The notes under the pieces were generated by a model. It was not told the DNA's origin, searched no databases, and was given only the letters and a program-made list of their open reading frames with translations. This document shows positions 37,032 through 46,353 of a stretch of 64,000 nucleotides of DNA, in pieces. Each line of letters begins with the position of its first letter. The first letter of the stretch is position 1. The DNA is from Natronosalvus vescus (GTDB lineage Archaea > Halobacteriota > Halobacteria > Halobacteriales > Natrialbaceae), in assembly GCF_023973145.1 (NCBI RefSeq), contig NZ_CP099546.1:3286001-3350000 (forward strand), read 5' to 3'. Made by a program: the position numbers and the translations under genes.

Positions 37032-37676
37032 TCATACCCGTTTCCCGTCCTCCACGTACGGCAGGCGCTCGGCCGTCTCTCGAACGGCGTCCGCGTTGGC
37101 CTTCATCAGCGCCGTCGTGTCCCAGACGCCCTCGACGAGTGCCTTCCGCTGGGCGTCGTCGACGGAAACGTCGACGGTCGTCCCGCCGTAGGTAACCGTC
37201 TCGCCCGGTACGTCGATCTCGATCTCGCCGTCGGAATTATCTTCGACCCAGTCCTGGAGTGCTTCGACGGTTTTGGTATCGGCCTCGAGCGTCGGGATAC
37301 CGAGCGCGAGGCAGTTCCCTGCGAAAATCTCGGCGAAGCTCTCGCCCACGAGTGCGTCGATTCCCCAGCGCATGAGCGCCTGCGGCGCGTGTTCGCGCGA
37401 GGAGCCACACCCGAAGTTGGCGTTGACGACCATTACCGAGGCGTCCCGATGGGCCTGTTCGTTCAACGGATGATCCTTTTCGGTATCGTCATCATCGAAT
37501 CGCTGATCGAAGAACGCGAACTCGCCCAGGCCGTCGAACGTGACGACTTTCATGAACCGAGCGGGGATGATCTGGTCGGTATCGATGTCGTTGCCGCGGA
37601 TGGCGACGCCGCTTCCGGAGACCGATTCGACGCTCGGAATCTCGAGGTCGTCCGTTCCGGTCTCGTGCTCACTCAT
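37032..37676 (-). CDS. leuD: 3-isopropylmalate dehydratase small subunit
   Basis: The 214-residue protein is the swivelling-domain subunit that pairs with LeuC. It has the family marks [36 protein letters not shown], and a C-terminal extension longer than in bacteria. It overlaps the end of leuC by 8 nt, so translation is probably coupled. Confidence 0.95.
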   Translation of the reverse strand: MSEHETGTDDLEIPSVESVSGSGVAIRGNDIDTDQIIPARFMKVVTFDGLGEFAFFDQRFDDDDTEKDHPLNEQAHRDASVMVVNANFGCGSSREHAPQALMRWGIDALVGESFAEIFAGNCLALGIPTLEADTKTVEALQDWVEDNSDGEIEIDVPGETVTYGGTTVDVSVDDAQRKALVEGVWDTTALMKANADAVRETAERLPYVEDGKRV

Positions 37677-39090
37677 TGAGCGTCACCTCCTTCATCGCCC
37701 GTACGTCTGTGACTTCCCCGTTGATCGCCGCTGCAGCGACCATCCGGGCGTTCATGAGCACCGTCCGACCGTCCTTGCTGCCCTGGCGGCCGACGAAGTT
37801 CCGGTTCGAGGAACTCGCACAGGCTTCGTCGCCCTCGAGTTGATCCTCGTTCATGCCGAGACACATCGAACAGCCGGCACCGCGCCAGTCGAACCCGGCA
37901 TCGGTGAAGATCCGATCGAGGCCTTCCGCCTCGGCGGCGGCCTTGACCCGCTGGCTGCCGGGGACGACCATCGCTCGAACGTTCGGGTCGACCTCGCGAC
38001 CCTCGACGACTTTCGCGGCGCGTCGGAGATCGGGAAGTCGGGCGTTCGTACACGAGCCGAGGAAGGCGACGTCGATCGGGTAGCCCTCCATCGTCTCGCC
38101 GGGGTCGACGCGCATGTGTTCCTGGGCGCGACGGGCCGTTTCGACTTTGTCCGCGGGGAGCTCCTCGGGGTCGGGAATCGGCTCGGTGACGCCGACACCC
38201 TGGCTGGGAGTCGTCCCCCAGGTGACGACCGGCTCGAGCTCGCTCCCGTCGATCGTCACGACGTCGTCGTACTCGGCGTCCTCGTCCGATCGAATGGACT
38301 CCCAGTATTTCTTTCGCTCCTCGAAGGCCTCGCCTTCGGGGACGCGGTCGCGGCCCTCGAGCCACTCGTAGGTGGTCTCGTCGGGGTTGACGTAGCCCGC
38401 GCGAGCACCGCCCTCGATCGACATGTTGCAGATCGACATCCGCCCTTCCATGTCGAGGTTCTCGATGGCCTCGCCGGCGTACTCGTAGACGTAGCCGACG
38501 CCGCCCTCGGTACCGAGTCGGCGGATGATCTCGAGGATGACGTCCTTCGCCTCGACGCCATCAGCGAGTTCGCCGGTGACCTCGATCTTGCGAACCTTCT
38601 GTTTCTCCATCGCGACGGTTCCCGTCGCGAGCACGTCTCGAATCTGACTCGTACCGATCCCGAACGCCAGCGCGCCGAACGCGCCGTGCGTCGAGGTGTG
38701 AGAGTCCCCACAGACGATCGTCGTGCCGGGCTGGGTCAGCCCCTGCTCCGGCCCGATGACGTGGACGATGCCCTGCTCGCCAGAGTCGGGATGGGAGAAC
38801 TCGATCCCCGATTCGCGAACGTTCTCCTCGAGTTCAGCCATCATCTCCTCGGCTGCCGTATCGGAGTAGGGCCGTTCCTTACTCGAGGTCGGCACGATGT
38901 GATCGACCGTCGCGTGGGTCAGGTTGGGGTAGGCGACCTCGAGGTCGCGCTCCCTGAGCATCCCGAACGCTTGCGGGCTCGTCACCTCGTGGATGAGGTG
39001 GAGGCCGACGAACAGCTGATCCTGGCCGGTCGGCAGTCGGGTGACTGTGTGTCGATCCCAGACTTTGTCGTAGAGCGTTCCTTCGCTCAT
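37669..39090 (-). CDS. leuC: 3-isopropylmalate dehydratase large subunit
   Basis: The 473-residue aconitase-family subunit isomerises 2- to 3-isopropylmalate. [4Fe-4S] ligands are visible in [13 protein letters not shown] and in [13 protein letters not shown], and other family blocks are [20 protein letters not shown] and [20 protein letters not shown]. It is about the usual length. It overlaps leuD by 8 nt and the upstream small gene by 4 nt. Confidence 0.96.
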   Translation of the reverse strand: MSEGTLYDKVWDRHTVTRLPTGQDQLFVGLHLIHEVTSPQAFGMLRERDLEVAYPNLTHATVDHIVPTSSKERPYSDTAAEEMMAELEENVRESGIEFSHPDSGEQGIVHVIGPEQGLTQPGTTIVCGDSHTSTHGAFGALAFGIGTSQIRDVLATGTVAMEKQKVRKIEVTGELADGVEAKDVILEIIRRLGTEGGVGYVYEYAGEAIENLDMEGRMSICNMSIEGGARAGYVNPDETTYEWLEGRDRVPEGEAFEERKKYWESIRSDEDAEYDDVVTIDGSELEPVVTWGTTPSQGVGVTEPIPDPEELPADKVETARRAQEHMRVDPGETMEGYPIDVAFLGSCTNARLPDLRRAAKVVEGREVDPNVRAMVVPGSQRVKAAAEAEGLDRIFTDAGFDWRGAGCSMCLGMNEDQLEGDEACASSSNRNFVGRQGSKDGRTVLMNARMVAAAAINGEVTDVRAMKEVTLNE

Positions 39091-39419
39091 TCGTCTACGT
39101 CTGCGTCTGGCTCGGCCCGTTCGCTCCCACCGCGTTCGAACACCGCGTTCGCGTCGTCGGCGTTATGTGGGGGCGTGTGGCTAACCGTTTTCATCGTTCC
39201 CGTCGCAGGCTCGTCCGATTTCACGGGCTGCTCGCCTGGCTCGACGGAGTTTGCCTCACCGCCGTCGGCGATCACGATGGGGCCGCGGTTGAACAGTTGG
39301 CCGGAGGTCTCGCCCGTGTAGGGGTTGGCGTGGCTGATCTCGCCCATCGCCGTTCGCGCTTTCGATCGGTTCTGTCGCTCGGTTTTCGTCGTTTCGTTCG
39401 AGTTCGTTTGTCGTGTCAT
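39087..39419 (-). CDS. Small protein inside the ilv-leu operon, function unknown
   Basis: This 110-residue polar protein lies between ilvC (33 nt after its stop) and leuC (4-nt overlap), in the same direction, so it is co-expressed. The central block [20 protein letters not shown] followed by [10 protein letters not shown] looks folded; both ends are acidic or polar and probably disordered. There are no Cys pairs, signal or membrane segment. The translational overlap with leuC argues for a functional gene. It may help assemble or regulate a branched-chain enzyme, but nothing in the sequence shows that. Confidence 0.78.
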   Translation of the reverse strand: MTRQTNSNETTKTERQNRSKARTAMGEISHANPYTGETSGQLFNRGPIVIADGGEANSVEPGEQPVKSDEPATGTMKTVSHTPPHNADDANAVFERGGSERAEPDADVDE

Positions 39420-39452
39420 CGTGAATTCCTCGTTATTCCTCGTTGTTCTTCG

Positions 39453-40520
39453 TTAGTCGTCTGCCGGAACTTCCGCCGGTTCGTTGTCGCTCGATTCGTC
39501 CTCCCACTCGAACAGGTCGCGCAGCGGGGCACCGATCTCCTCGATTTCGTGTTCCTCGTCGTGGCGTTTGAGCTGGGTGTACGACGGTCGCCCTGCCTGG
39601 TTCTCGTTGATCCACTCGCGGGCGAACTCGCCGCTCTGGACGTCCTTGAGCACCGCCTCCATGTTCTCGCGCACCGTTTCGTCGACGATGCGGTCGCCGC
39701 GGGTGAGGCCGCCGTACTCGGCCGTGTCGCTCACGGAGTACCACATCCCGCCGATCCCGTCCTCGTACATCAGGTCGACGATGAGTTTGAGTTCGTTCAG
39801 GCACTCAAAGTAGGCCATCTCGGGGGCGTACCCGTTGTCCACGAGCGTCTCGAAGCCGTGTTTGACGAGCGAGGTCACGCCGCCACAGAGGACGGCCTGC
39901 TCGCCGAAGAGGTCGGATTCGACCTCCTCGCGGAAGGTCGTCTCGACGACGCCCGCGCGGGTGCCGCCGATCGCCTGTGCGTAGGCGAGTGCCTCCTGTT
40001 TGGCCTCGCCGGTGGAATCCTGGTCGACGGCGATCAGCGCCGGGGTGCCGCCGCCGTTTTCGTAGTCGCGACGGACGATGTGGCCCGGCCCTTTCGGGGC
40101 GGCCATCGTTACGTCGACGTACTCGGGGGGCTGGATCTGGTTGTAGTGGATGTTGAATCCGTGAGCGAACATGACGGTGTTCCCCTCCTCGAGGCCGTCC
40201 TCGACGGCTTCGAAGACCGCCGGCTGGATGGTGTCGGGAACGAGGAACATGACGACGTCCGCCTGGGCGGTCGCTTCGTCGGGGGTCGTCACGCGCAGGC
40301 CGTCGGATTCGGCCTGGGGCCACGAGGACGAATCCTCGCGGAGGCCGACGACCACGTCGACCCCACTGTCGGTGAGGTTGAGTGCGTGGGCGTGACCCTG
40401 GCTGCCGTAGCCGAGGACGGCCACAGTCTTGTCCTCGATGTAGCTGGCGTCGGCGTCGTTGCTGTAGTAGATGTTCTGTGTGAATGCGTCGTCTGCGGTG
40501 GTGGCTGTGTCGTTAGTCAT
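39453..40520 (-). CDS. ilvC: Ketol-acid reductoisomerase
   Basis: The 355-residue class I enzyme converts acetolactate or acetohydroxybutyrate to dihydroxy acids using NADPH and magnesium. The Rossmann motif is [16 protein letters not shown], followed by the phosphate-binding loop GLREDSSSW. The C-terminal knotted domain includes [20 protein letters not shown] and [20 protein letters not shown]. The last 20 residues are acidic. It overlaps the end of ilvN by 8 nt. Confidence 0.96.
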   Translation of the reverse strand: MTNDTATTADDAFTQNIYYSNDADASYIEDKTVAVLGYGSQGHAHALNLTDSGVDVVVGLREDSSSWPQAESDGLRVTTPDEATAQADVVMFLVPDTIQPAVFEAVEDGLEEGNTVMFAHGFNIHYNQIQPPEYVDVTMAAPKGPGHIVRRDYENGGGTPALIAVDQDSTGEAKQEALAYAQAIGGTRAGVVETTFREEVESDLFGEQAVLCGGVTSLVKHGFETLVDNGYAPEMAYFECLNELKLIVDLMYEDGIGGMWYSVSDTAEYGGLTRGDRIVDETVRENMEAVLKDVQSGEFAREWINENQAGRPSYTQLKRHDEEHEIEEIGAPLRDLFEWEDESSDNEPAEVPADD

Positions 40521-41199
40521 CGTCTGCTGGTGTCGTTGTCGTGTACTGGTCGGTGTCGTAGTCGTCTGTCTGTGCTGTCATCCGTGCCCGTCCGTCGGTT
40601 CGGTCACCGACTGCTGCCGTGTCGTCGGTTCCGCGGGCCATCGCCGTCGTTCCGGTTCGGGAAATCTCCCGAATACCGAACTGGCTGAAGGCCTCGATCG
40701 CGGCGTCGATCTTCTGGCGCGACCCGGTGACCTCGACGGTCGCCGTCTCCGGAGTGGCGTCGACGGTCTTGCCGCCGTACATGTCAACGACGGCGGCGAC
40801 CCGATCGGGCCGCGTCGCGTTCACCTTCACGAGCGCCAACTCCCGGCGCATCGCGTCGGGCTCGAGCTCGCTGACGGCGACGACGGACAGCAGCTTCCGG
40901 AGCTGCTTTTTGAGCTGTTCGATTCCCGGATCCGGCTCCTCGACGACGACCGTAATGCGGGCGGTATCGTCGGTCTCGGTGGGGCCGACGGTGAGGCTCT
41001 CGATGTTGAACTGCCGCCTCGAGAACAGGGCCGAGACCTCGGAGAGGACGCCCGGTTCGTGTTTGACCAGCGCCGAGATCACCGTTCGACGCGGCTCCCT
41101 GGCGGCTTCTGCCTCCGGATCGACACGGATCCCGAGTTCGTTGCGCTTACCCGCCGGCCTCGGACGCTCCTCGGGCGCGGGGCCGTCGAGGCCGGTCAT
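40513..41199 (-). CDS. ilvN: Acetolactate synthase small (regulatory) subunit
   Basis: The 228-residue protein has an ACT domain at residues about 40-115 ([20 protein letters not shown], then [14 protein letters not shown]) and a second regulatory domain after it. It binds valine and sets feedback control of IlvB. The true start is [13 protein letters not shown] at 41199, overlapping the ilvB stop by 4 nt; the longer frame to 41712 is antisense-like sequence within ilvB. The last 45 residues are polar and low in complexity. Confidence 0.95.
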   Translation of the reverse strand: MTGLDGPAPEERPRPAGKRNELGIRVDPEAEAAREPRRTVISALVKHEPGVLSEVSALFSRRQFNIESLTVGPTETDDTARITVVVEEPDPGIEQLKKQLRKLLSVVAVSELEPDAMRRELALVKVNATRPDRVAAVVDMYGGKTVDATPETATVEVTGSRQKIDAAIEAFSQFGIREISRTGTTAMARGTDDTAAVGDRTDGRARMTAQTDDYDTDQYTTTTPADDD

Positions 41200-43001
41200 A
41201 GTTGCTCCTCCGACAGGGCGAACTGGCCGTTGTCGCCCCCGCTTGGCACCATCGGGTAGACGTTCGCTCCCGGATCGATGTGGACGTCGATCACCGATGG
41301 GCCGTCGTAGGCGATGGCCGCCTGGATCGTGTCGGCGACCTCGTCGTAGTCGTCGATTCGGAACCCTTTCGCGCCGAACGCCTCTGCCAGGGTGTCGAAC
41401 GCTGGACACCAGTTGTACTCCGAGGCCGAGTGGCGGCCGTCGTAGAAGGCGTCCTGCCACTGGCGAACCATGCCGATGTACTCGTTGTTGAGCACGGCGA
41501 CGGTGATGTCGAGATTCTCGCGCACGGCGACCGCCAGCTCCTGAATCGTCATCAGGAACGAGCCGTCCCCCTCGAAACAGACGACCTCCTGGTCGTCGTC
41601 GGCAGCGAGACGGGCGCCGATGGCGGCCGGCAGTCCGTACCCCATCGTCCCGAGACCGTGACTCGAGACCCAGGTTCTGGGTTCGGTGAACGTCCAGTAC
41701 TGGCAGGCCCACATCTGGTGCTGGCCGACGCCAGTGGTGACGACGGCCCGATCACTCGTGGCCTCGTCGAGGGCTTCGACGACGAACTGCGGTTTCAGCG
41801 GCTCGTCATCGGGCGTCTCGTAGGCCATCGAGTACGTGGATTTCCACTGCTGGCACTGGGCGCGCCACTTGGTGGCCTTCGGCGACTCGATCATCGTGGT
41901 CGCCAGCTGTTCGGTCACCGTCGCGGCATCGCCGACGAGCGGGTACTCCGCGTGGATGTTCTTGCTGATCTCGGCCGGATCGATGTCGACGTGGATCAGC
42001 TCCGCGTCGGGGGCGAAGGTCTCGATGCCGCCGGTCAACCGGTCGTCGAAGCGGGTGCCGATGCCGATGAGCGTGTCGCAATGGGTGATCGCCATGTTGG
42101 CGTACCCGGTGCCGTGCATGCCGGCCATCTCCATCGCGAGGTCGTGATCCTCCGGGAACGCGCCCAGTCCGGGCATCGTCGTCACGACGGGGATCTCGTG
42201 CTCGAGCGCGAACGCGCGCACGGCCTCGGTCGCGTCGCCTTTGATGACGCCTCCGCCCAGGAGCATGACCGGCCGCGAGGACTGTTCGATCCGCCTGGCG
42301 GCGCGACGAACCGCGTCCGGGTTGGCTCGCTCGGGAACTTCGTAGGTATCCGGCGTTTTCGCTTCTGGCGGTTCGGCGTCGCTCGTGGTTTCCTCGAGGG
42401 TGACGTCTTTCGGGAGGTCGACGAGCGTCGGGCCGGGTCGACCGGCTTTCGAAAGGGCGAACGCCTCGCTGACGTCCGTTCCGACCTGGTTCGAATCGGC
42501 CGAAAACGTGTTCGCCTTCGTGATCGGTGCCGTCACCCCGGTCGTATCGGTTTCCTGGAACGCGTCGTTGCCGACCATCGCTGTCGGCACCTGTCCGGTC
42601 AGGGCGATCATCGGATCGGAGTCCATGTTGGCGTCGGCGATGCCCGTAACCAGGTTCGTCGCCCCCGGGCCGGACGTCGCCAGGCAGACGCCGGGTTCGC
42701 CCGAGACGATCCCGTAGGCGTCCGCCGCGTGTGACGCTCCCTGCTCGTGGGCCATCGTCACGTGTCGGATTTCCGAGTCGTAGAGGGCGTCGTAGACGGG
42801 CATGATCGCCCCGCCCTGGACGCCGAATGCGTACTCGACGCCAGCGTTCTCGAGGGCGCGGACGACTGCTTCAGCACCCGACGTTACCGGGGTCGAATCG
42901 GTCGCTGCCGCTTCGGTGGTCGTCGGTGCCGTTTCGTCGTCATCGGTGTCGTCGTACGTGGTCTCCGTCGTCGGTGGAACCGTGGGCGCTCGTTCGCTCA
43001 T
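41196..43001 (-). CDS. ilvB: Acetolactate synthase large (catalytic) subunit
   Basis: The 601-residue thiamine-diphosphate enzyme makes acetolactate and acetohydroxybutyrate, the entry to valine, leucine and isoleucine. The catalytic Glu lies in TMAHEQGASHAADAYG, the TPP-binding motif is GDGSFLMTIQELAVAVREN with the following NN, and ATSGPGATNLVTGIADANMD is typical. About 45 N-terminal residues are Thr- and Glu-rich and precede the fold. A promoter, leader ORF and hairpin lie upstream at 43162-43284. The ATG overlaps a short upstream ORF (ATGA at 42998-43001). Confidence 0.96.
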   Translation of the reverse strand: MSERAPTVPPTTETTYDDTDDDETAPTTTEAAATDSTPVTSGAEAVVRALENAGVEYAFGVQGGAIMPVYDALYDSEIRHVTMAHEQGASHAADAYGIVSGEPGVCLATSGPGATNLVTGIADANMDSDPMIALTGQVPTAMVGNDAFQETDTTGVTAPITKANTFSADSNQVGTDVSEAFALSKAGRPGPTLVDLPKDVTLEETTSDAEPPEAKTPDTYEVPERANPDAVRRAARRIEQSSRPVMLLGGGVIKGDATEAVRAFALEHEIPVVTTMPGLGAFPEDHDLAMEMAGMHGTGYANMAITHCDTLIGIGTRFDDRLTGGIETFAPDAELIHVDIDPAEISKNIHAEYPLVGDAATVTEQLATTMIESPKATKWRAQCQQWKSTYSMAYETPDDEPLKPQFVVEALDEATSDRAVVTTGVGQHQMWACQYWTFTEPRTWVSSHGLGTMGYGLPAAIGARLAADDDQEVVCFEGDGSFLMTIQELAVAVRENLDITVAVLNNEYIGMVRQWQDAFYDGRHSASEYNWCPAFDTLAEAFGAKGFRIDDYDEVADTIQAAIAYDGPSVIDVHIDPGANVYPMVPSGGDNGQFALSEEQL

Positions 43002-43161
43002 GGATATCGATACCTCCGTCCCGTTGTGTGTCGGGTCGTTCGCGTTCGTGTGTCCGTTGGTGGCTGTGTCTGTGTCATCGTCGAGGGTGTGTCCCTGGTC
43101 GCTGCGGGGTTGCTCGTGCTGGTCGCTTGGAAGGATGCAAATTCGCGTTCGGGAAAGGGGG

Positions 43162-43187
43162 TTGTAGGGGCTAGGCGGCCCCTACAA
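43162..43187 (-). promoter_or_regulatory. Perfect hairpin in the ilvB leader, candidate attenuator
   Basis: On the mRNA strand TTGTAGGGGC (43187-43178) pairs perfectly with GCCCCTACAA (43171-43162) across a six-base loop. The first arm overlaps the last Ile, Val and Gly codons of the leader ORF and its stop codon falls at the loop edge. A ribosome paused on those codons would cover and open the hairpin. No T-run follows, only CCCCCTTTCCC, so termination versus another mode of control is open. Confidence 0.65.
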
Positions 43188-43251
43188 TAATGAGCGCAGC
43201 GACCGCGCCGCTGTCGGCACAGCGAGCCGAATCCGTGGCGCGGGTCGTCAT
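43171..43251 (-). CDS. Candidate branched-chain leader peptide upstream of ilvB
   Basis: A 26-codon ORF starts at an ATG 29 nt from the centre of a TATA element, as expected for leaderless translation. It begins MTTRATDSARCADS and ends AVAALIIVGAA before TAG, so the last eleven codons include Val, Leu, Ile, Ile and Val, the end-products of the downstream operon. The 3' codons run into a perfect hairpin. This is the layout of bacterial ilv leader peptides. I infer translation; it is not shown by the sequence alone. Confidence 0.6.
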   Translation of the reverse strand: MTTRATDSARCADSGAVAALIIVGAA

Positions 43252-43275
43252 TACTACACTGGTTGTGACCCGGTT

Positions 43276-43284
43276 GCATATAAC
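43276..43284 (-). promoter_or_regulatory. TATA box of the ilvBNC-leuCDB operon
   Basis: GTTATATGC on the minus strand lies about 29 nt before the leader-peptide ATG and about 90 nt after the leuA stop. It gives the ilvB operon its own promoter and a transcribed leader of about 250 nt. Confidence 0.65.
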
Positions 43285-43371
43285 CCTTCTCCGGGTGGCA
43301 AACGTTGCATACATCATCCATTCGAGACACCAGCCGGTGCTGGCGGCCTGGAGCGACCGTAACGGACATCG

Positions 43372-44611
43372 TTACGCTCGCACCTCCTCCACGTCCCGCT
43401 CGGGGAGTCGTGCGACGCCCTCGGATTCGGCGAATCGCTCGAGGTCGGAGACCGTGACGCGCCGTTTTTCGGCGCCGTAGTCTTTGACGCGACGGGTGAT
43501 CGCCCGTACCTCCGTTTCGGTTGGGTCGAAGCCGGTCTCGACGAGCCGTTCGCGAACGGAGTGAGTACCGGTGTGTTTGCCCAGGACGAGTCGACGGCGC
43601 GCGCCGACCATCTCGGGTGTCATCACGCCGGGTTCGAACGTGTCGGCGTTCTCGATGACGCCGGCGGCGTGAATGCCGCTCTCGTGGGAGAAGGCGTTCG
43701 CGCCGACGACGGGTTTGTTCGAAGGTACCGGGACGCCGCTTCGGTCGGCGACGACCTGGGAGAGTTCCGTAATTCGCGTGGTATCGATGCCCGTGTCGGC
43801 CTGGTAGACCGATTCGACGGCCATCACGAACTCCTCGTAGGCGGCGTTGCCGGCGCGTTCGCCGATGGAGTTGACCGAAACCTGTGCCTGGTCGGCACCC
43901 GCTTCGATCCCTGCCAGCGCGTTCGCCGTGGCCAACCCGAAGTCGTCGTGGGTGTGGACGTCGATGCTGACGTCCGTGTGCGCTCGGACGTTCTCGATCA
44001 GGTCGTAGAATCGCCGCGGGGTTGCGACCCCACAGGTATCGGGGATGTTGATCCAGTCGGTGCCCGCCTCGGTGACGGCCTCGATGACCTCGAGCAGGAA
44101 CGCCTCGTCGGTTCGGGTAGCGTCCATCGGCGAGAACATGCAGGTTGCTCCGGCCTCGGTGACTCGTTCGACCGCCTCGATTGCGCGCTCGACGACGGTC
44201 TCACGGCTCGAGTGCATCGAGTCTTCGATCTGGACGTCACTCGTCGAGACGAAGACGTGTACCATTTCGACGCCGGTCTCGAGCGCTGCTTCGACGTCTG
44301 TGTCGACGACGCGGGCCAGCCCGCACGTCGTCGTGTCCGTCGAGGCGGCAATTTCGGAAACGGCCTCGAACTCAGCGTCGGAGTTGACGGGGAACCCTGC
44401 CTCGATGACGTGGGTGCCCATCTCGTCCAGAATCCGAGCGATTTCGCGCTTGTCGTCGGCTGTAAACGATGTACCGGGGGACTGTTCACCGTCGCGCAGG
44501 GTCGTATCGAAAACGCGTGTCGTTGCGATTTCGTCAGTAGAATCTAACGTGCCCTGGAAGAACTCGACCGCCCTGAGTGGTCTCAGAGCCGGTGTCGTGT
44601 GGTGTCGACAT
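43372..44611 (-). CDS. leuA: 2-isopropylmalate synthase (or citramalate synthase), frameshift near the start
   Basis: The protein matches LeuA/CimA enzymes, which condense acetyl-CoA with a 2-oxo acid. The essential block FDTTLRDGEQSPGTSF lies upstream of the first in-frame ATG (44421), and metal ligands appear in SIDVHTHDDFGLATANALAG. No ATG, GTG or TTG occurs in that frame between an upstream TGA and 44421. The only promoter-proximal start is the ATG at 44611, one base out of frame (MSTPHDTGSETTQGG). Deleting one base near 44566-44572 would join them into about 412 residues. It is transcribed ahead of the ilvB operon. Confidence 0.82.
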
Positions 44612-44637
44612 TGTATCCGCCTTCAAGTTCGATGGTG

Positions 44638-44645
44638 TATATAAA
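44638..44645 (-). promoter_or_regulatory. TATA box of leuA
   Basis: TTTATATA on the minus strand is centred 30 nt before the ATG at 44611, predicting a leaderless or near-leaderless transcript that begins at that ATG rather than at the in-frame ATG 190 nt further on. Confidence 0.7.
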
Positions 44646-45335
44646 CCTGGCGCTGCGACAGATGCTGGCAGTTTTTACACACTGGTGTACAACCGTGTAC
44701 ATCCCGGAAATCGCAGGACACCAACGACCTAAAATGCCACCCCTGTCCTTATATCTGACTGCATGGTACTATGTCAGTTCCCCACACGGTAGACCATGAC
44801 ACTATTTATCCCAGGGTGTTTTTTGGGAATATAACGAACTGGCCGGTAGCGCGCGCCAACAGGTGACCATTTTTTCGCCGCAGATTTCTGGTTGGCTGAC
44901 ACGTTAGGAATCAGTGCTATCGGGTATCTAAAAATCGGAGTCAGCGACAGTGACACACCACCATCGAACGACGTTCGATCGGTACGGTCACGTTCCACCT
45001 GTCACCGGGTTCTGGCGTCCAACACGTCACACGCAATCCCTGGTTTTACGTCGGACACCAACTGTGTGGCCGAATCGCCAGTGACCCGAGGAACGAATTT
45101 CGCTGCAGGTGTGATCGGACGTACCCCCTTCCTGTAGCGTCAGCATGACAATCCATCCTCGAGTGGAGCCGCTAGAACCGGCGTATTTCCGGCTGGATTC
45201 GACCAATACGTCCTCCGTGCGCCCACAACATTATCTTTCGCTAACACGATCGTAACCCCGTGGTTACCTTTGGGTAAGTGCGTTGGGCTGAGATCGCACG
45301 TTCGTAACGGAGTCCGATTACGTTACCGCACGCGT
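44646..45335. other. Long intergenic region, no gene recognised
   Basis: About 690 nt lie between leuA and the HxlR-receiver gene. AT-rich segments occur at 44750-44850 (CCTTATATCTG, CACTATTTATCCC, GGAATATAACG) and look like promoters or a small transcribed unit. The reading frames are short and lack haloarchaeal codon character. I see no tRNA, signal-recognition RNA or repeat. Confidence 0.45.
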
Positions 45336-46157
45336 TCAGTCGGCGGTCTTCGCTTCGAGTGCCTCGACCCGCTCACAGAGAGCGGTATAGGCGTCGACCT
45401 CGTCGAGACGAACCCCGGTGTATGCGTCCTCGAGCAAGGCCTGTTTCGCGAGCAGTGAGCCCCGTTCGCGCGCGAGCGCGGACTCTCCTTGTCTACGAAC
45501 CTGCTCGTTAATCGCGTCGAGTACCGTCTCCCGGACGACCGGCTTTCTGTAGAGGGCGTCGCAGTCGTACTCGAGGATCTCGAACGTTGGTCGGTCACTG
45601 ACCAGCACGATCGTTCGACACGTCGCTGGAACGGACTCGAGAAGCGTACTGATCGACGTCCCCGGCACGTCCTCGTCACAAATGAGCACGTCTGTGTTCC
45701 CGTCGAGTACGGCCTCGAGTTCATCACTGGTGTGTGCGCGTCGGACGGTGAAGTGATCCGCGAGCCACTGCTGATACATTTCGGTAAGACGCCGATCGCT
45801 ATCGGTTACGACGACCGTTGGCGACGTTGCCGCGAGGTGGCGTTCACCCCACGCACCCAGTGCATCGAACACCGGTTCCATCTCGGCACCGGCAGTCGTC
45901 AATTCGTACTCGACACGCAGCGGTGACTCGCTCACGACGGTTCGCTTCACGAGTCCGTTCTCACCCAGCGTCTCGAGGGTTTCGGAGAGTACTTTCCCCG
46001 AGACGCCTGGCATCGACTCGAGCAGCGCGTTGAAGCCCATCGGCTCGTGGTGATGGAGCGTCACGATGACCACCGGTTGCCACTTTTTGGTCAACAACGA
46101 CAGCGCTTCGAGCGCCGTCTGTGACGACACTGGGATGTCTGGTTGGTGGTCGACCAT
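45336..46157 (-). CDS. HxlR-type HTH fused to a receiver domain and HalX tail
   Basis: The 273-residue protein joins three modules. Residues 8-105 are an HxlR winged helix (TKKWQPVVIVTLHHHEPMGF, then SGKVLSETLETLGENGLVKR). Residues 113-220 are a receiver with phospho-acceptor Asp in VLICDEDVPG, switch Ser in VLVSDRP and Lys in LYRKPV. Residues 230-270 resemble HalX (ERGSLLAKQALLEDAYTG). HalX response regulators usually lack a DNA-binding domain, so this fusion would couple phosphorylation directly to DNA binding. CATAACTA about 27 nt upstream suggests a leaderless start. It is divergent from a receiver-ATPase gene. Confidence 0.88.
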   Translation of the reverse strand: MVDHQPDIPVSSQTALEALSLLTKKWQPVVIVTLHHHEPMGFNALLESMPGVSGKVLSETLETLGENGLVKRTVVSESPLRVEYELTTAGAEMEPVFDALGAWGERHLAATSPTVVVTDSDRRLTEMYQQWLADHFTVRRAHTSDELEAVLDGNTDVLICDEDVPGTSISTLLESVPATCRTIVLVSDRPTFEILEYDCDALYRKPVVRETVLDAINEQVRRQGESALARERGSLLAKQALLEDAYTGVRLDEVDAYTALCERVEALEAKTAD

Positions 46158-46353
46158 ACTCTTCGTTCCGAGCGCGTTCTCATAACTATTCGGACGGGTT
46201 GGTAGGGAAACCGACCCCTACTCCGCAACCGAACAACAACAGGACAAACGACGAGGAATTCAGCCCTGCCGAGGAAGTACTGCGACGAATCGAGTATATT
46301 CGACCCTGGTCGACACCGAAAACGAATAGTGGGGTCACTGTATTGGTCTCTGC

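Noticed and set aside
40513..41712. A 399-codon frame extending ilvN upstream
   Set aside because: The part beyond 41199 is antisense-like sequence inside ilvB; the ATG at 41199 overlaps the ilvB stop by 4 nt and gives the family N-terminus.
42998..43369. A 123-codon leftward frame in the ilvB leader
   Set aside because: It crosses the promoter and the hairpin, and its codon character is poor; the short leader ORF in another frame fits the promoter better.
44774..45137. Short frames in the long gap upstream of leuA
   Set aside because: No codon bias, domain or promoter spacing supports them.
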